From Flavobacterium sp. WV_118_3 (lineage in GTDB: Bacteria; Bacteroidota; Bacteroidia; Flavobacteriales; Flavobacteriaceae), in assembly GCF_039778605.1 (NCBI RefSeq), contig NZ_CP156060.1, positions 744,001-808,000 on the forward strand: a DNA stretch of 64,000 nucleotides, given 5' to 3'. The notes below the pieces were generated by a model. The model was not told where the DNA came from and made no database searches. It saw only the letters and a list, made by a program, of their open reading frames with translations. Positions 8,248 to 16,090 of this stretch are shown one piece after another (the first letter of the stretch is position 1; every line of letters begins with the position of its first letter). A program made the position numbers and the translations under genes.

Positions 8248-9504
8248 TTATTCGTTTAGAATTAATTTTCCGTGGTTGTAAATTCCATAGGCTTTTCCTT
8301 TCATCGGTTGTCCCAGAAAAGCAGAATTTTTAGATTTGGAAAGAATATGAGCTTTAGTAAATTCCCATGTTCCTTCGGTTGTAAATAAACTCAAATTCGC
8401 TTTGTGATCGACGTTTATGGATTGTGTTTTGATTCCGAAGAATTCCTTTCCAGCGGTTAAGCGTGCTACGATAATGTCAATTGGAAGTACAGCTGCTAAC
8501 GCTCCGAAAGCGCTTTCCAAACCGATAGTTCCGTTTTTGGCATTGTCGAATTCCATTTTTTTATGTTCGATGTCCAATGGATTGTGATCGGAAGTGATCA
8601 TATCGATTGTACCATCGAGAACGCCCGCAATCAGGGCTTGTCTTTCTTGTTCGTCGCGTAAAGGTGGTGTTACTTTATAACGGGTGTCAAAACCGGTTAG
8701 TTTTTCGTCGGTCATAACCAAATGGTGTACCGCAACGCTACAGCTCACCTGTAAGCCTTTTGCTTTGGCTTCGCGTAGTAAAGCTACGGATTTTGCCGTA
8801 GAGATAGTAGGGATATGTAGTTTTCCGCCCGTGTATTCCAATAGGAAAAGGTTACGGGCTACGTGGATGTCTTCGGCTAGTGTCGGAATTCCTTTTAATC
8901 CGAGGCGCGTACTCACGATGCCTTCGTTGACCACTCCGTTTCCTTTTATTTTTTCATCCTGACAATAAGCGATGATCAGTCCGTTAAAATCCTGCGCATA
9001 TTGCAGTCCGATTTTTAACAGGTTGGCGTTGTCCAGGCTTCTGTTGTAATCGCCAAAAGCCACAGCACCGGCATTGGTCATGTCGAATAATTCGGCCAGG
9101 TCTTTTCCTTCGCTGTTTTTGGTCAGTGCGCCAATCGGGTGTAATTGTGTGGCAGCTTCCCGGGCTTTGTGTACTACAAAATTAACTTCGGTCTGGTTGT
9201 CCACTACAGGAGCGGAATTGGGTTGTAACGCTATATCGGTAAAACCGCTTCTGGCGGCAACATTCAGTCCGTTGGCAATCGTTTCTCTTTCTTCATAGCC
9301 CGGTTCGCCAAGCGATACGGAGCTGTCAAACCAGCCTTGGGAAACATGGAGATTTTCCAGTTCGATAACGGCGGCGCCTTCTTCATTCGAAAGGTTCGAT
9401 CCGATAGCACGGATAATACCATCGATAATTTTCAGGTCCGTTTTTTGGTTGTGATACGGACTGTCGGTATCGATGATCGTTGCGTTTTTAAGAATTACAT
9501 TCAT
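8248..9504 (-). CDS. Dihydroorotase-like protein lacking metal-binding histidines
   Basis: This 418-residue protein is homologous along its length to class I dihydroorotases (amidohydrolase fold, pyrimidine synthesis). The active-site ligands are, however, lost. The usual DxHxH reads D60-S-S-V-S64. The HCED-type His is Tyr180 (IAYCQDEK). The His of HICHVS is Thr233 (IPTIS). Only the catalytic Asp306 of TSDHNP remains. It resembles pseudo-dihydroorotases such as PyrC' of pseudomonads, which are structural partners of aspartate transcarbamoylase. I infer that it is non-catalytic. Its 3' neighbours are the DUF4870 and hydrolase genes, and its start overlaps the stop of the BatA-like gene by 4 bases (ATGA), so it is co-translated. 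Confidence 0.85.
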   Translation of the reverse strand: MNVILKNATIIDTDSPYHNQKTDLKIIDGIIRAIGSNLSNEEGAAVIELENLHVSQGWFDSSVSLGEPGYEERETIANGLNVAARSGFTDIALQPNSAPVVDNQTEVNFVVHKAREAATQLHPIGALTKNSEGKDLAELFDMTNAGAVAFGDYNRSLDNANLLKIGLQYAQDFNGLIIAYCQDEKIKGNGVVNEGIVSTRLGLKGIPTLAEDIHVARNLFLLEYTGGKLHIPTISTAKSVALLREAKAKGLQVSCSVAVHHLVMTDEKLTGFDTRYKVTPPLRDEQERQALIAGVLDGTIDMITSDHNPLDIEHKKMEFDNAKNGTIGLESAFGALAAVLPIDIIVARLTAGKEFFGIKTQSINVDHKANLSLFTTEGTWEFTKAHILSKSKNSAFLGQPMKGKAYGIYNHGKLILNE

Positions 9505-11426
9505 TTTACGAATTTTTGGATCAGTAGTTCTAGTAATAAAAATAGTAGTGTTGCGATGATAAAATATTTCCAGGCTTCACTGGCTGTTCGCGTCGAATGG
9601 ATATCGTTGTAAACAGTGGCAATGGAGTCGGTTTTAGTATAGTTATCGTAAATGTTTTCGTTGTGCAGGCTCAGATCACTTTCGGTACGCGCATGATTAA
9701 AACTGATGTTTTTCAAAATCGTATTCCCTTTCGCGATAGCATAATTTCCCGATTGTTCCGGATAGTCTCCAAAGGACAGTTTGATCTTGTTGTTTAGGAG
9801 CTGTTGCATTGGAATAAAATCCGATTTTTCGTTTTGAACCGTTACTACTTCATCTTTCGATAAGATAACGTCCAATATCAGACTTTGATTGTCTCCGATT
9901 GTAAATTCGGATATTCCGGTTTTCTGATTATTTTGTGCCATGTTGTAAAAAGTAGGCACAATTAACGGGGAGTTTTGGAAGTTACTGTTTGTTTTATTGA
10001 TCGGCGCTGCAAACAGGTATAGCATTCCGATTTTATTGGTTACCGAACTCAAAAACGGCGTCTGATCGTCGTAACTTAAAATACCGGCCGGATTACCGCC
10101 AATCGTAAAGGTGCTGTTGACTTTCGGATATTGGAAATTATCGGTTTTCTTTTCGAATACGGTTTGGTATAGCGGATGGTTAAAGGCTATTTTCGTGATT
10201 TGTTTCGGCGTATTTTGTAAGGAACCGATTTTGCTGATTCCGAAATTCCCGGAAAATGAAGTCAGATTTTGTACTGATGTTTCCGCTGCCGGGATTACCA
10301 CAATAGTACCGCCTTTGTCGTAAAAAGCCTTTAAAGTAGTGGTTAGTGCCTGCGGAATTTCTTTGAGCTCATTTATAATAATCGCGTCTTGTTTGTCGAG
10401 TGTATTATAATCGAGTGTGCTTAAAGTAGTATTTTTATATTGGAATTCTTCCGGAGTGTAAATCCGTGATAAAAATGCATTTTTGTCGGCATCACCGATA
10501 GCAATCACATTGGATTTTTCCGGTTTTGAAATACTGAAATAATACGTGTTATCATAGGTCAGGCTATTGTCTTCCAGAGAAACATAACCGTGGAAATCTT
10601 TTTTCGGAAGATTGAATACAATATTTTTTTTCGGGGTGTCAAATGCAATTACAGTTTTGGCAACCAGATTTTTACCGTTATAAACCGCCATTGGGATTTC
10701 GGATTGTAATTCGCCATAAGCACTTAACGCCACTTTGATCTCATAAAAATCATCGGATTGCTGGTTGATCGAAACCTTATCGATACTGATGTTGTTTTTG
10801 TTTTCGGCCTTTGGGATAATACAATAGACCGGACTTTGTTCCTGAATGACCGCCGCGTTTTGATCGGCTTGTACGGCATCGGTAATGAGCACAATATCTT
10901 TCGGAACATTGGGTTTTTGGGCTTCGACTTTGTTTCGTAAAAAATCAAGTCGGAAAGGGACCGAGCTGTACGATAATGATTGTAACTCTTTTTGGATCGA
11001 ACGGATATCCGTATCCCAAAACGCTTCGGTATTGGTGACTAATGAAAACCGCTGATTGTCCGGAGTGTTTTCCAAAAGATCCTGTACGGCTCGTTTTAAC
11101 AATTCACCGCGATTACCTTTGGCTTGCATCGAAAAGGAATTATCCAATAGGATTACCATTTCGTTGGCTGTATTTTGGGTGTCTTTTGCGTTAAAAAAAG
11201 GTTGTGCAAAAGCCAGAATCAAAGAGGCTAACAATAGTAATCGCGTACAAAGCAATAACCATTTTTTTATTTGCGAACTCTTTCGTGTCTGGATACTGAC
11301 TTCTTTCAGGAAGCGAACATTGGTGAAGTATTCTTTTTTAAAACGACGCAATTGAAATAAATGAACCAGAATTGGTATAACCAATAGAAAGAGGAAATAC
11401 AGAATTTCAGGATGTTTGAATTGCAT
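9501..11426 (-). CDS. BatA-domain / VWA-like membrane protein
   Basis: This 641-residue protein begins with the BatA (aerotolerance-regulator N-terminal) signature. It has a first membrane helix (ILYFLFLLVIPILVHLF), the motif LRRFKKEYFTNVRFLKEV, and a second helix in KWLLLCTRLLLLASLI. A von Willebrand factor A-like domain follows with a MIDAS-type motif (VILLDNSFSMQAKG, DxSxS). A long periplasmic region comes next, and a last helix (YFIIATLLFLLLELLIQKF) sits at the C terminus. Such proteins act at the inner membrane, often with MoxR ATPases, although none is in this window. The gene heads the four-gene minus-strand run down to 7266. Confidence 0.88.
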   Translation of the reverse strand: MQFKHPEILYFLFLLVIPILVHLFQLRRFKKEYFTNVRFLKEVSIQTRKSSQIKKWLLLCTRLLLLASLILAFAQPFFNAKDTQNTANEMVILLDNSFSMQAKGNRGELLKRAVQDLLENTPDNQRFSLVTNTEAFWDTDIRSIQKELQSLSYSSVPFRLDFLRNKVEAQKPNVPKDIVLITDAVQADQNAAVIQEQSPVYCIIPKAENKNNISIDKVSINQQSDDFYEIKVALSAYGELQSEIPMAVYNGKNLVAKTVIAFDTPKKNIVFNLPKKDFHGYVSLEDNSLTYDNTYYFSISKPEKSNVIAIGDADKNAFLSRIYTPEEFQYKNTTLSTLDYNTLDKQDAIIINELKEIPQALTTTLKAFYDKGGTIVVIPAAETSVQNLTSFSGNFGISKIGSLQNTPKQITKIAFNHPLYQTVFEKKTDNFQYPKVNSTFTIGGNPAGILSYDDQTPFLSSVTNKIGMLYLFAAPINKTNSNFQNSPLIVPTFYNMAQNNQKTGISEFTIGDNQSLILDVILSKDEVVTVQNEKSDFIPMQQLLNNKIKLSFGDYPEQSGNYAIAKGNTILKNISFNHARTESDLSLHNENIYDNYTKTDSIATVYNDIHSTRTASEAWKYFIIATLLFLLLELLIQKFVK

Positions 11427-11491
11427 TGTATTTTAATGTTTGTCAAAAATAGTAATTAGTTTTTAGTTTTCGACATTACTTCGGGTACCAA

Positions 11492-12838
11492 TTATTTCTT
11501 TTTTCGTTTGGCGGCTCTGTTCTTCTCTACAGCGCGGTTACGCGGTTTTGTTTTTCGCGGGGTTCGTTTACCCGGACCACCAAGGTTTACTTTTTTATTT
11601 TTATCGGATTTATCGTGAAAAGCACCACCTCCGTCGAGTTTGGTTCTTTTTAAAAGGAATTTTACTTTTTGTTTTTCTTTTTCGAACTCCAGTCTTTTTT
11701 CTTCTATTGTTACGGATGCCGGGATTTCTAATATTTCCAGTTCTTTTTCCATTAGTAATTCGGATTCAACCTGGAATTCTTCTTCTTTCGGATCGATAAG
11801 GCTAATGGCAATACCTTCTTTATCGGCACGACCGGTACGTCCGATTCGGTGGATATATTGTTCCGGTACTTCCGAAAATTGCATGTTAATCACATGGGTA
11901 ATATCCGAAATATCCAATCCACGCGCCATAATATCGGTGGTTACGATACCGCGAAGGTTGCCTTCCTGGAATTCGGCCATCGTATTCAAACGGTAATTCT
12001 GGGATTTGTTGGAGTGGATTACTCCAAACTGACCGGAAAAGTCTTCATCCAAATGTTCCATCAGGATATCGGCAACTCTTTTGTTATTTACGAATACCAA
12101 GATGCGTTCCAGGCTATCGTCTTCCGTTAGTAAATGTTTTAAAAGATTTACTTTGGTTAGGAAATTCGGTACATGGTATGCAATCTGACGTATTTTTTCC
12201 AAAGGTGTTCCGGATGGTGCCAGGGAAACTTCTTCCGGAAAATCGAAATATTCGTCCAGTAATTCATCCACTTCATCCGTCATAGTCGCCGAGAATAAAA
12301 TATTCTGACGTTTCGGTTTCATCATCGATAAAATAGACGTGATCTGAAAACGGAATCCTAAATTCAGGATTTCGTCAAACTCGTCAATGACTAGTTTTTG
12401 CATTTCGTCAAAACGAACAACATTATCCAACGCCAGATCCATTAATCGCCCCGGGGTAGCTACTAAAATATCTACACCTTCGTAAACCGAGGTTTTCTGA
12501 GTGTTGATATTTACACCTCCGTATACGCCCAATACGCGAACAGACATGTATTTGGATAGCTTTTCAACTTCTTCAGCCACCTGGACCACCAATTCTCTCG
12601 TTGGTACAATGATCACTACTTTTGGAGTATGTGTTGGCGTAAATTTCCACTGTTTTAAAATCGGAAGCAGGTAGGCAAATGTTTTACCCGTACCGGTTTG
12701 GGCAATTCCCATCATATCCCGTCCCGACATAATTACCGGAAAAGAACGCTCCTGAATTGGAGTAGGCGTGGTCAATCCTATTTCGTCTATAGCTTTTTGT
12801 AAGGATTTTGGAAGATTAAATTGCTCAAAAGTGGTCAT
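11492..12838 (-). CDS. DEAD-box RNA helicase
   Basis: This 448-residue ATP-dependent RNA helicase shows the Q motif region (FEQFNLPKSLQKAI and PTPIQERSFP), Walker A AQTGTGKT, PTRELVVQ, TPGRLMD, motif II as DEFD rather than DEAD, motif III SAT, and HRIGRTGR in motif VI. The C-terminal tail is strongly basic (KRTPRKTKPRNRAVEKNRAA), as in flavobacterial RhlE-like helicases, and would bind RNA. The gene stands alone. The likely role is ribosome assembly or RNA turnover, often linked to cold growth, but the specific paralogue cannot be assigned. Confidence 0.93.
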   Translation of the reverse strand: MTTFEQFNLPKSLQKAIDEIGLTTPTPIQERSFPVIMSGRDMMGIAQTGTGKTFAYLLPILKQWKFTPTHTPKVVIIVPTRELVVQVAEEVEKLSKYMSVRVLGVYGGVNINTQKTSVYEGVDILVATPGRLMDLALDNVVRFDEMQKLVIDEFDEILNLGFRFQITSILSMMKPKRQNILFSATMTDEVDELLDEYFDFPEEVSLAPSGTPLEKIRQIAYHVPNFLTKVNLLKHLLTEDDSLERILVFVNNKRVADILMEHLDEDFSGQFGVIHSNKSQNYRLNTMAEFQEGNLRGIVTTDIMARGLDISDITHVINMQFSEVPEQYIHRIGRTGRADKEGIAISLIDPKEEEFQVESELLMEKELEILEIPASVTIEEKRLEFEKEKQKVKFLLKRTKLDGGGAFHDKSDKNKKVNLGGPGKRTPRKTKPRNRAVEKNRAAKRKKK

Positions 12839-12912
12839 ATAGTGTTTATTTTGGGCAAAGATACAACATTTATTTTTTTATGGTATTTCGGTATAAACAG
12901 GGTATTAATGGG

Positions 12913-13551
12913 CTACTGATTCTTTTTGTAACTAACTTTATAAGTACAACGCGTCGCTCCGGAAACAATATGATCCAGACGTTCTATGGTTGTTTCTTCG
13001 CCTAAAACAGCCTGAAAAGTTTCTAACTCGGATCGGCAAAACCCCTGACATATGGTAGCTGCGGCGCAAATCGGGCAGTGGTTTTCGTATATCAAAAAAT
13101 GATCATCTTCTTGGGTATAGCCGGCCATATAACCTTCGTTGTTCCGGATTTCGGTTAGCATCTGAATGCGTTTTTCAAGTATGTCTACACCCGATACGGC
13201 GTTCAGATAACTGTTCCGGATTTCTGCGGAATGTGCTTCGATAACGGCATCCAGTGCTTTTCCCCCGAGTATTTCCCTTGTTTTCTGAATCAGTTTTACC
13301 GTCAAATCCGCATGCGTATCCGGGAAACGGGAATTACCGGTAGCGGTAAGCGACCAGATTTGCTGCGGTCGGCCGCGCCCTTTGGAAACCGTTTCCGATA
13401 GTACCAATCCCTCGGAAGCGAGCTTTAAAATATTAAAACGCGCGCCTTCTGTGGTCACATTCAGTTCTTTGGCCAGGGTTGTAACAGAAAGCGGGCCTTT
13501 GGTTTTTAGTATCCATAAGGCTCTTTCGTTTTCCGGTAATTTAATTTTCAT
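12913..13551 (-). CDS. SufR-like winged-helix regulator with C-terminal cysteine cluster
   Basis: This 212-residue protein starts at the ATG at 13549-13551 (MKIKLPENERALWILK). The N-terminal winged helix is clear (GPLSVTTLAKELNVTTEG, then a GRGRPQQIW wing). The C-terminal half contains a cysteine cluster, CPICAAATICQGFCRSEL, plus one more Cys in GATRCTY, suited to bind an iron-sulfur cluster. This architecture fits SufR-type regulators that sense Fe-S or redox state. It is divergent from DUF2480, and its promoter overlaps the promoter of that gene, which suggests that it controls both. Metal binding is inferred, not shown. Confidence 0.82.
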   Translation of the reverse strand: MKIKLPENERALWILKTKGPLSVTTLAKELNVTTEGARFNILKLASEGLVLSETVSKGRGRPQQIWSLTATGNSRFPDTHADLTVKLIQKTREILGGKALDAVIEAHSAEIRNSYLNAVSGVDILEKRIQMLTEIRNNEGYMAGYTQEDDHFLIYENHCPICAAATICQGFCRSELETFQAVLGEETTIERLDHIVSGATRCTYKVSYKKNQ

Positions 13552-13568
13552 AATAAACAAAGTGATTA

Positions 13569-13599
13569 TTTGGTTTATTGGACAAATTTACTACATTTG
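13569..13599 (+). promoter_or_regulatory. Bacteroidota promoter for DUF2480 gene
   Basis: TTTG (13569-13572; TTG 13570-13572), a 19-base spacer and TACATTTG (13592-13599) match the consensus fully on the plus strand. The leader to 13702 is about 95 bases. It is interleaved with the minus-strand promoter of the regulator. Confidence 0.7.
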
Positions 13600-13612
13600 C
13601 TTCAGAATCAAA
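13583..13612 (-). promoter_or_regulatory. Bacteroidota promoter for SufR-like regulator
   Basis: On the minus strand TTTG (13612-13609), an 18-base spacer and TAAATTTG (13590-13583) match the consensus. The start codon at 13551 lies about 31 bases downstream. The two divergent -7 boxes are separated by a single base. Confidence 0.65.
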
Positions 13613-13701
13613 AATAATAAATAGCGATTGTACCTAAACAGGATTAGCGCGAAATTTGTGGGTTGTAGCTATCCATAAGTACAATCGGATTCGTTTGGAT
13701 T

Positions 13702-14205
13702 ATGACTGAAGATACAACTATAGAAAATAAAGTGACGGCTTCCGGGATTTTACGATTGGATTTAGAAGCCTACCGTCCCGAGATGACTTTTGTAACATTT
13801 GATATAAAACCCTACTTATATGAAGAGTTGATCATTATAGAAAAAAGTTTTAGAACTGCGATGGATTCCGTAAATTGGGAAGACTTTTCGGGTAAAGCGG
13901 TGTCGGTAGTTTGTTCTGTTGAGGCGATTATTCCACAATGGGTTTATATGTTGATCACGACAAAATTAAAGCCTTTAGCTGCGTCAATTGCCTATGGAAC
14001 AGAAAAGGAACACCTGATTAAAAGCTGGGAAAAGGCGATTGAAAATGCCGATTTGTCTTTGTATTTTGATAAAAAAGTGGCTGTTAAGGCCAGCGAACAG
14101 ATACCGGATGCCCTTTATATTTGCGTAAGCACTATTCTGGCCGGTAAAGTTGCCACATTGCTATATGGCGAACCGGGATTGCCTAAGGTGATCCGGAAAT
14201 ATTAA
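13702..14205 (+). CDS. DUF2480 family protein
   Basis: This 167-residue cytoplasmic protein has no signal peptide or membrane segment. It contains the family-like stretches FDIKPYLYEELIIIEKSFR, IIPQWVYMLITTKL and LPKVIRKY at the C terminus. DUF2480 proteins are restricted to Bacteroidota, have no known reaction, and are often found near Fe-S-related genes. Here the gene is divergent from a SufR-like regulator and is followed after 16 bases by a flavin reductase gene. A role linked to Fe-S or redox metabolism is inferred from this context only. Confidence 0.75.
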   Translation: MTEDTTIENKVTASGILRLDLEAYRPEMTFVTFDIKPYLYEELIIIEKSFRTAMDSVNWEDFSGKAVSVVCSVEAIIPQWVYMLITTKLKPLAASIAYGTEKEHLIKSWEKAIENADLSLYFDKKVAVKASEQIPDALYICVSTILAGKVATLLYGEPGLPKVIRKY

Positions 14206-14221
14206 CCAATTACTGTGATTG

Positions 14222-14773
14222 ATGAACGTACTTGTATTTAATGGGGCGTTGGAAAGAAGATCCAATGCGACCTCACATAAAATTGCCGATTATTTTAAAA
14301 CCGAATTCGAAGCGACCGGTGCGAATGTTACCGTTTTTAATCTGCCGGATTCCGGAATTCCACTTTTTGACGTTACCCTGAATACGGTACCTAAATCGGT
14401 GGAGATGATGGCGCATGTATTTCGCAATGCGGATATACATATCTGGTTAACACCTTTGTATCACGGCGGAATGACCGGTGTAATGAAGAATTGTTTGGAC
14501 TGGCTGGAAGTCAGTTCGAAAGAAACAATACCGTATCTGACGGATAAGACGATCGGGTTTGTTTGTTGGGCTGATGGAAGTCATGCGATGAACGGTATTA
14601 CGAATATGGATGCCGTGGCCAAATCACTACGGGCCTGGACGCTACCTTTTAGTGTTCCGATTGCGCGTAAAGCATTATATGATCATGAAGGTGCCTTTAC
14701 GGACGAATACCGTCAGAAATTTGATCAAATGGTAAAATTGCTGGTGAATTGTAAACATCACAAACAAGTATAA
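14222..14773 (+). CDS. NADPH-dependent FMN reductase family protein
   Basis: This 183-residue flavodoxin-fold enzyme starts at the ATG at 14222. It shows the FMN-phosphate loop NGALERRSNATSHKIADYF, the segment FNLPDSGIPLFD, the flavin-contact motif TPLYHGGMTGVMKNCLDWL and a later CWADGSH loop. It would reduce FMN, quinones or related acceptors with NAD(P)H in the cytoplasm. It is probably transcribed with the DUF2480 gene from the promoter at 13569-13599 and ends at a strong terminator. The substrate is not predictable. Confidence 0.85.
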   Translation: MNVLVFNGALERRSNATSHKIADYFKTEFEATGANVTVFNLPDSGIPLFDVTLNTVPKSVEMMAHVFRNADIHIWLTPLYHGGMTGVMKNCLDWLEVSSKETIPYLTDKTIGFVCWADGSHAMNGITNMDAVAKSLRAWTLPFSVPIARKALYDHEGAFTDEYRQKFDQMVKLLVNCKHHKQV

Positions 14774-14831
14774 TTCAACGAACGATTGGTATCGTTTTCG
14801 TGATACCGATAGCTGAATCCTTAAAAAATAT

Positions 14832-14871
14832 AAACCGTAACCTATTGAAAATGTTCAATAGGTTACGGTTT
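14832..14871 (+). terminator. Intrinsic terminator after the flavin reductase gene
   Basis: A perfect 18-bp stem (14832-14849 with 14854-14871) has the loop AATG and ends in a T-rich tract. It closes the DUF2480/reductase operon. Confidence 0.88.
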
Positions 14872-14983
14872 TTGTATTTGTATCGTTTTTAAATGTTGTA
14901 TTTCCGTTCAAAAAGCAGTAAGAAAGAGTCATTTATGCTATTGTTTTTTAATGTTTACGGAACTTTTGGTAAACGTTTAAAAA

Positions 14984-15724
14984 ATGAAAATTATGAGATT
15001 CGTTACTATTGTAAAAAAAATAAGTATTCCTTTTTTAGGAGTATTGTTGTTTGTTTCGTGTAATTCCGATGATTCTGGTACGGTAAAAAAAAATGTAAGT
15101 CAGGAAGAGAAAAATTATACGAAGGAATTAATTCTAAAGAAGTTAGTAGAATTAGGATTAGACCCGGCCAATGTATCGTTTACAGATGAAATCAAACCGG
15201 GAGAGTGTATAATGCTGAAGTCTTTAGATGATTTGGAAAAGATATTTCCCAGAGATACTATTTTAAGAGAAGAGGAGATGTTGCCTGTGTTGGATACATT
15301 ACAGGATAATAGTACTGCGACAAGATATAGAAGAAACTGGGATTTGAGAGATTATTGTTATTATTCCGGGCAGTTTCCGGTTCGTGGAGCTTTATATATG
15401 AATATGAATCTTAGCTTTAATTATAATAGAAATTTATTGGATGCCAGGCAATTTGATGCAATCACCAATGTTTTTACGGATATTACGGGCTTTACATTAG
15501 GAGTATCCTATAACCAAAGTTTTTATCATTTTAATGTTGATAGAGGAGCTCCCTATGAAGTTACAGTAGAAGGGATTTTTAATTATAATTTATTTTTTGA
15601 AAGCGTTGGAACAGTATATAGGCGTAGATTAATAACAAAAGGAAGATTTAGTCCTTCACTTAGTAAGTATGGAGGCTATCCATCTTTTGCTTTTTTTACG
15701 GCATATTTTAAAGACATGGGATAA
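14984..15724 (+). CDS. Lipoprotein of unknown function
   Basis: This 246-residue protein has a signal peptide ending in lipobox LFVSC (Cys26). An alternative ATG three codons downstream (14993) would also keep the signal. The mature protein has a charged helical start (QEEKNYTKELILKKLVELG), the segment CIMLKSLDDLEKIFPRD and a tyrosine/asparagine-rich beta-type C-terminal half with NLSFNYNRNLLDARQFDAI. No family is recognised. Codon use is more A+T-rich than the upstream operon. A small PLDc_N-like peptide gene follows 30 bases later. Confidence 0.7.
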   Translation: MKIMRFVTIVKKISIPFLGVLLFVSCNSDDSGTVKKNVSQEEKNYTKELILKKLVELGLDPANVSFTDEIKPGECIMLKSLDDLEKIFPRDTILREEEMLPVLDTLQDNSTATRYRRNWDLRDYCYYSGQFPVRGALYMNMNLSFNYNRNLLDARQFDAITNVFTDITGFTLGVSYNQSFYHFNVDRGAPYEVTVEGIFNYNLFFESVGTVYRRRLITKGRFSPSLSKYGGYPSFAFFTAYFKDMG

Positions 15725-15754
15725 GGGGAGATTATTAATCTTAAAAATAAAAAA

Positions 15755-15931
15755 ATGAGTGTATTTTACTGGCAATTGTTTCTGTTATGTTTGATTGTAT
15801 TTATCATCTTTAGTTTGTTTCGACTGAGTAAATCGAGATTGGAGTCGGATAGAAAAATTATCTGGTGTATACTGATACTTGCTTTTCCGGTTTTGGGAAG
15901 TCTGGCCTATTTTATGGTAGGAAATAAATAA
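15755..15931 (+). CDS. Small PLDc_N-like membrane protein
   Basis: This 58-residue reading frame begins MSVFYWQLFLLCLIVFIIFS and has two hydrophobic segments separated by a basic loop (FRLSKSRLESDRKIIW). The second segment ends FPVLGSLAYFMVGNK, the typical 'PxLGxxxYxxxG' end of phospholipase-D N-terminal (PLDc_N) transmembrane domains. Stand-alone PLDc_N peptides are common in Bacteroidota and have no known catalytic role. It is 30 bases downstream of the lipoprotein gene and is probably co-transcribed. Confidence 0.65.
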   Translation: MSVFYWQLFLLCLIVFIIFSLFRLSKSRLESDRKIIWCILILAFPVLGSLAYFMVGNK

Positions 15932-16022
15932 ATGTTCGATAAACAAATACAAACAACCATCTATTAAAAGCAACCATCTATATTTTGTGATAATTTAGCT
16001 TTTTATTTAGAATGATTCTTAT

Positions 16023-16030
16023 TAATTTTG
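16023..16030 (+). promoter_or_regulatory. -7 box (TAATTTTG) upstream of the ankyrin operon
   Basis: TAATTTTG fits TAnnTTTG and lies about 61 bases before the ATG at 16091. No TTG box is found at a suitable spacing, so support is partial. Confidence 0.4.
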
Positions 16031-16090
16031 CCCAACTATGATTTTACAGTAGTTGCTGTAAAAAACGGTATCATTCAAAACCAAATTATC

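Noticed and set aside
12400..12410. DEFD in place of DEAD in the RNA helicase motif II.
   Set aside because: All other helicase motifs are intact and the Asp-Glu pair needed for Mg-ATP is retained, so this is ordinary family variation.
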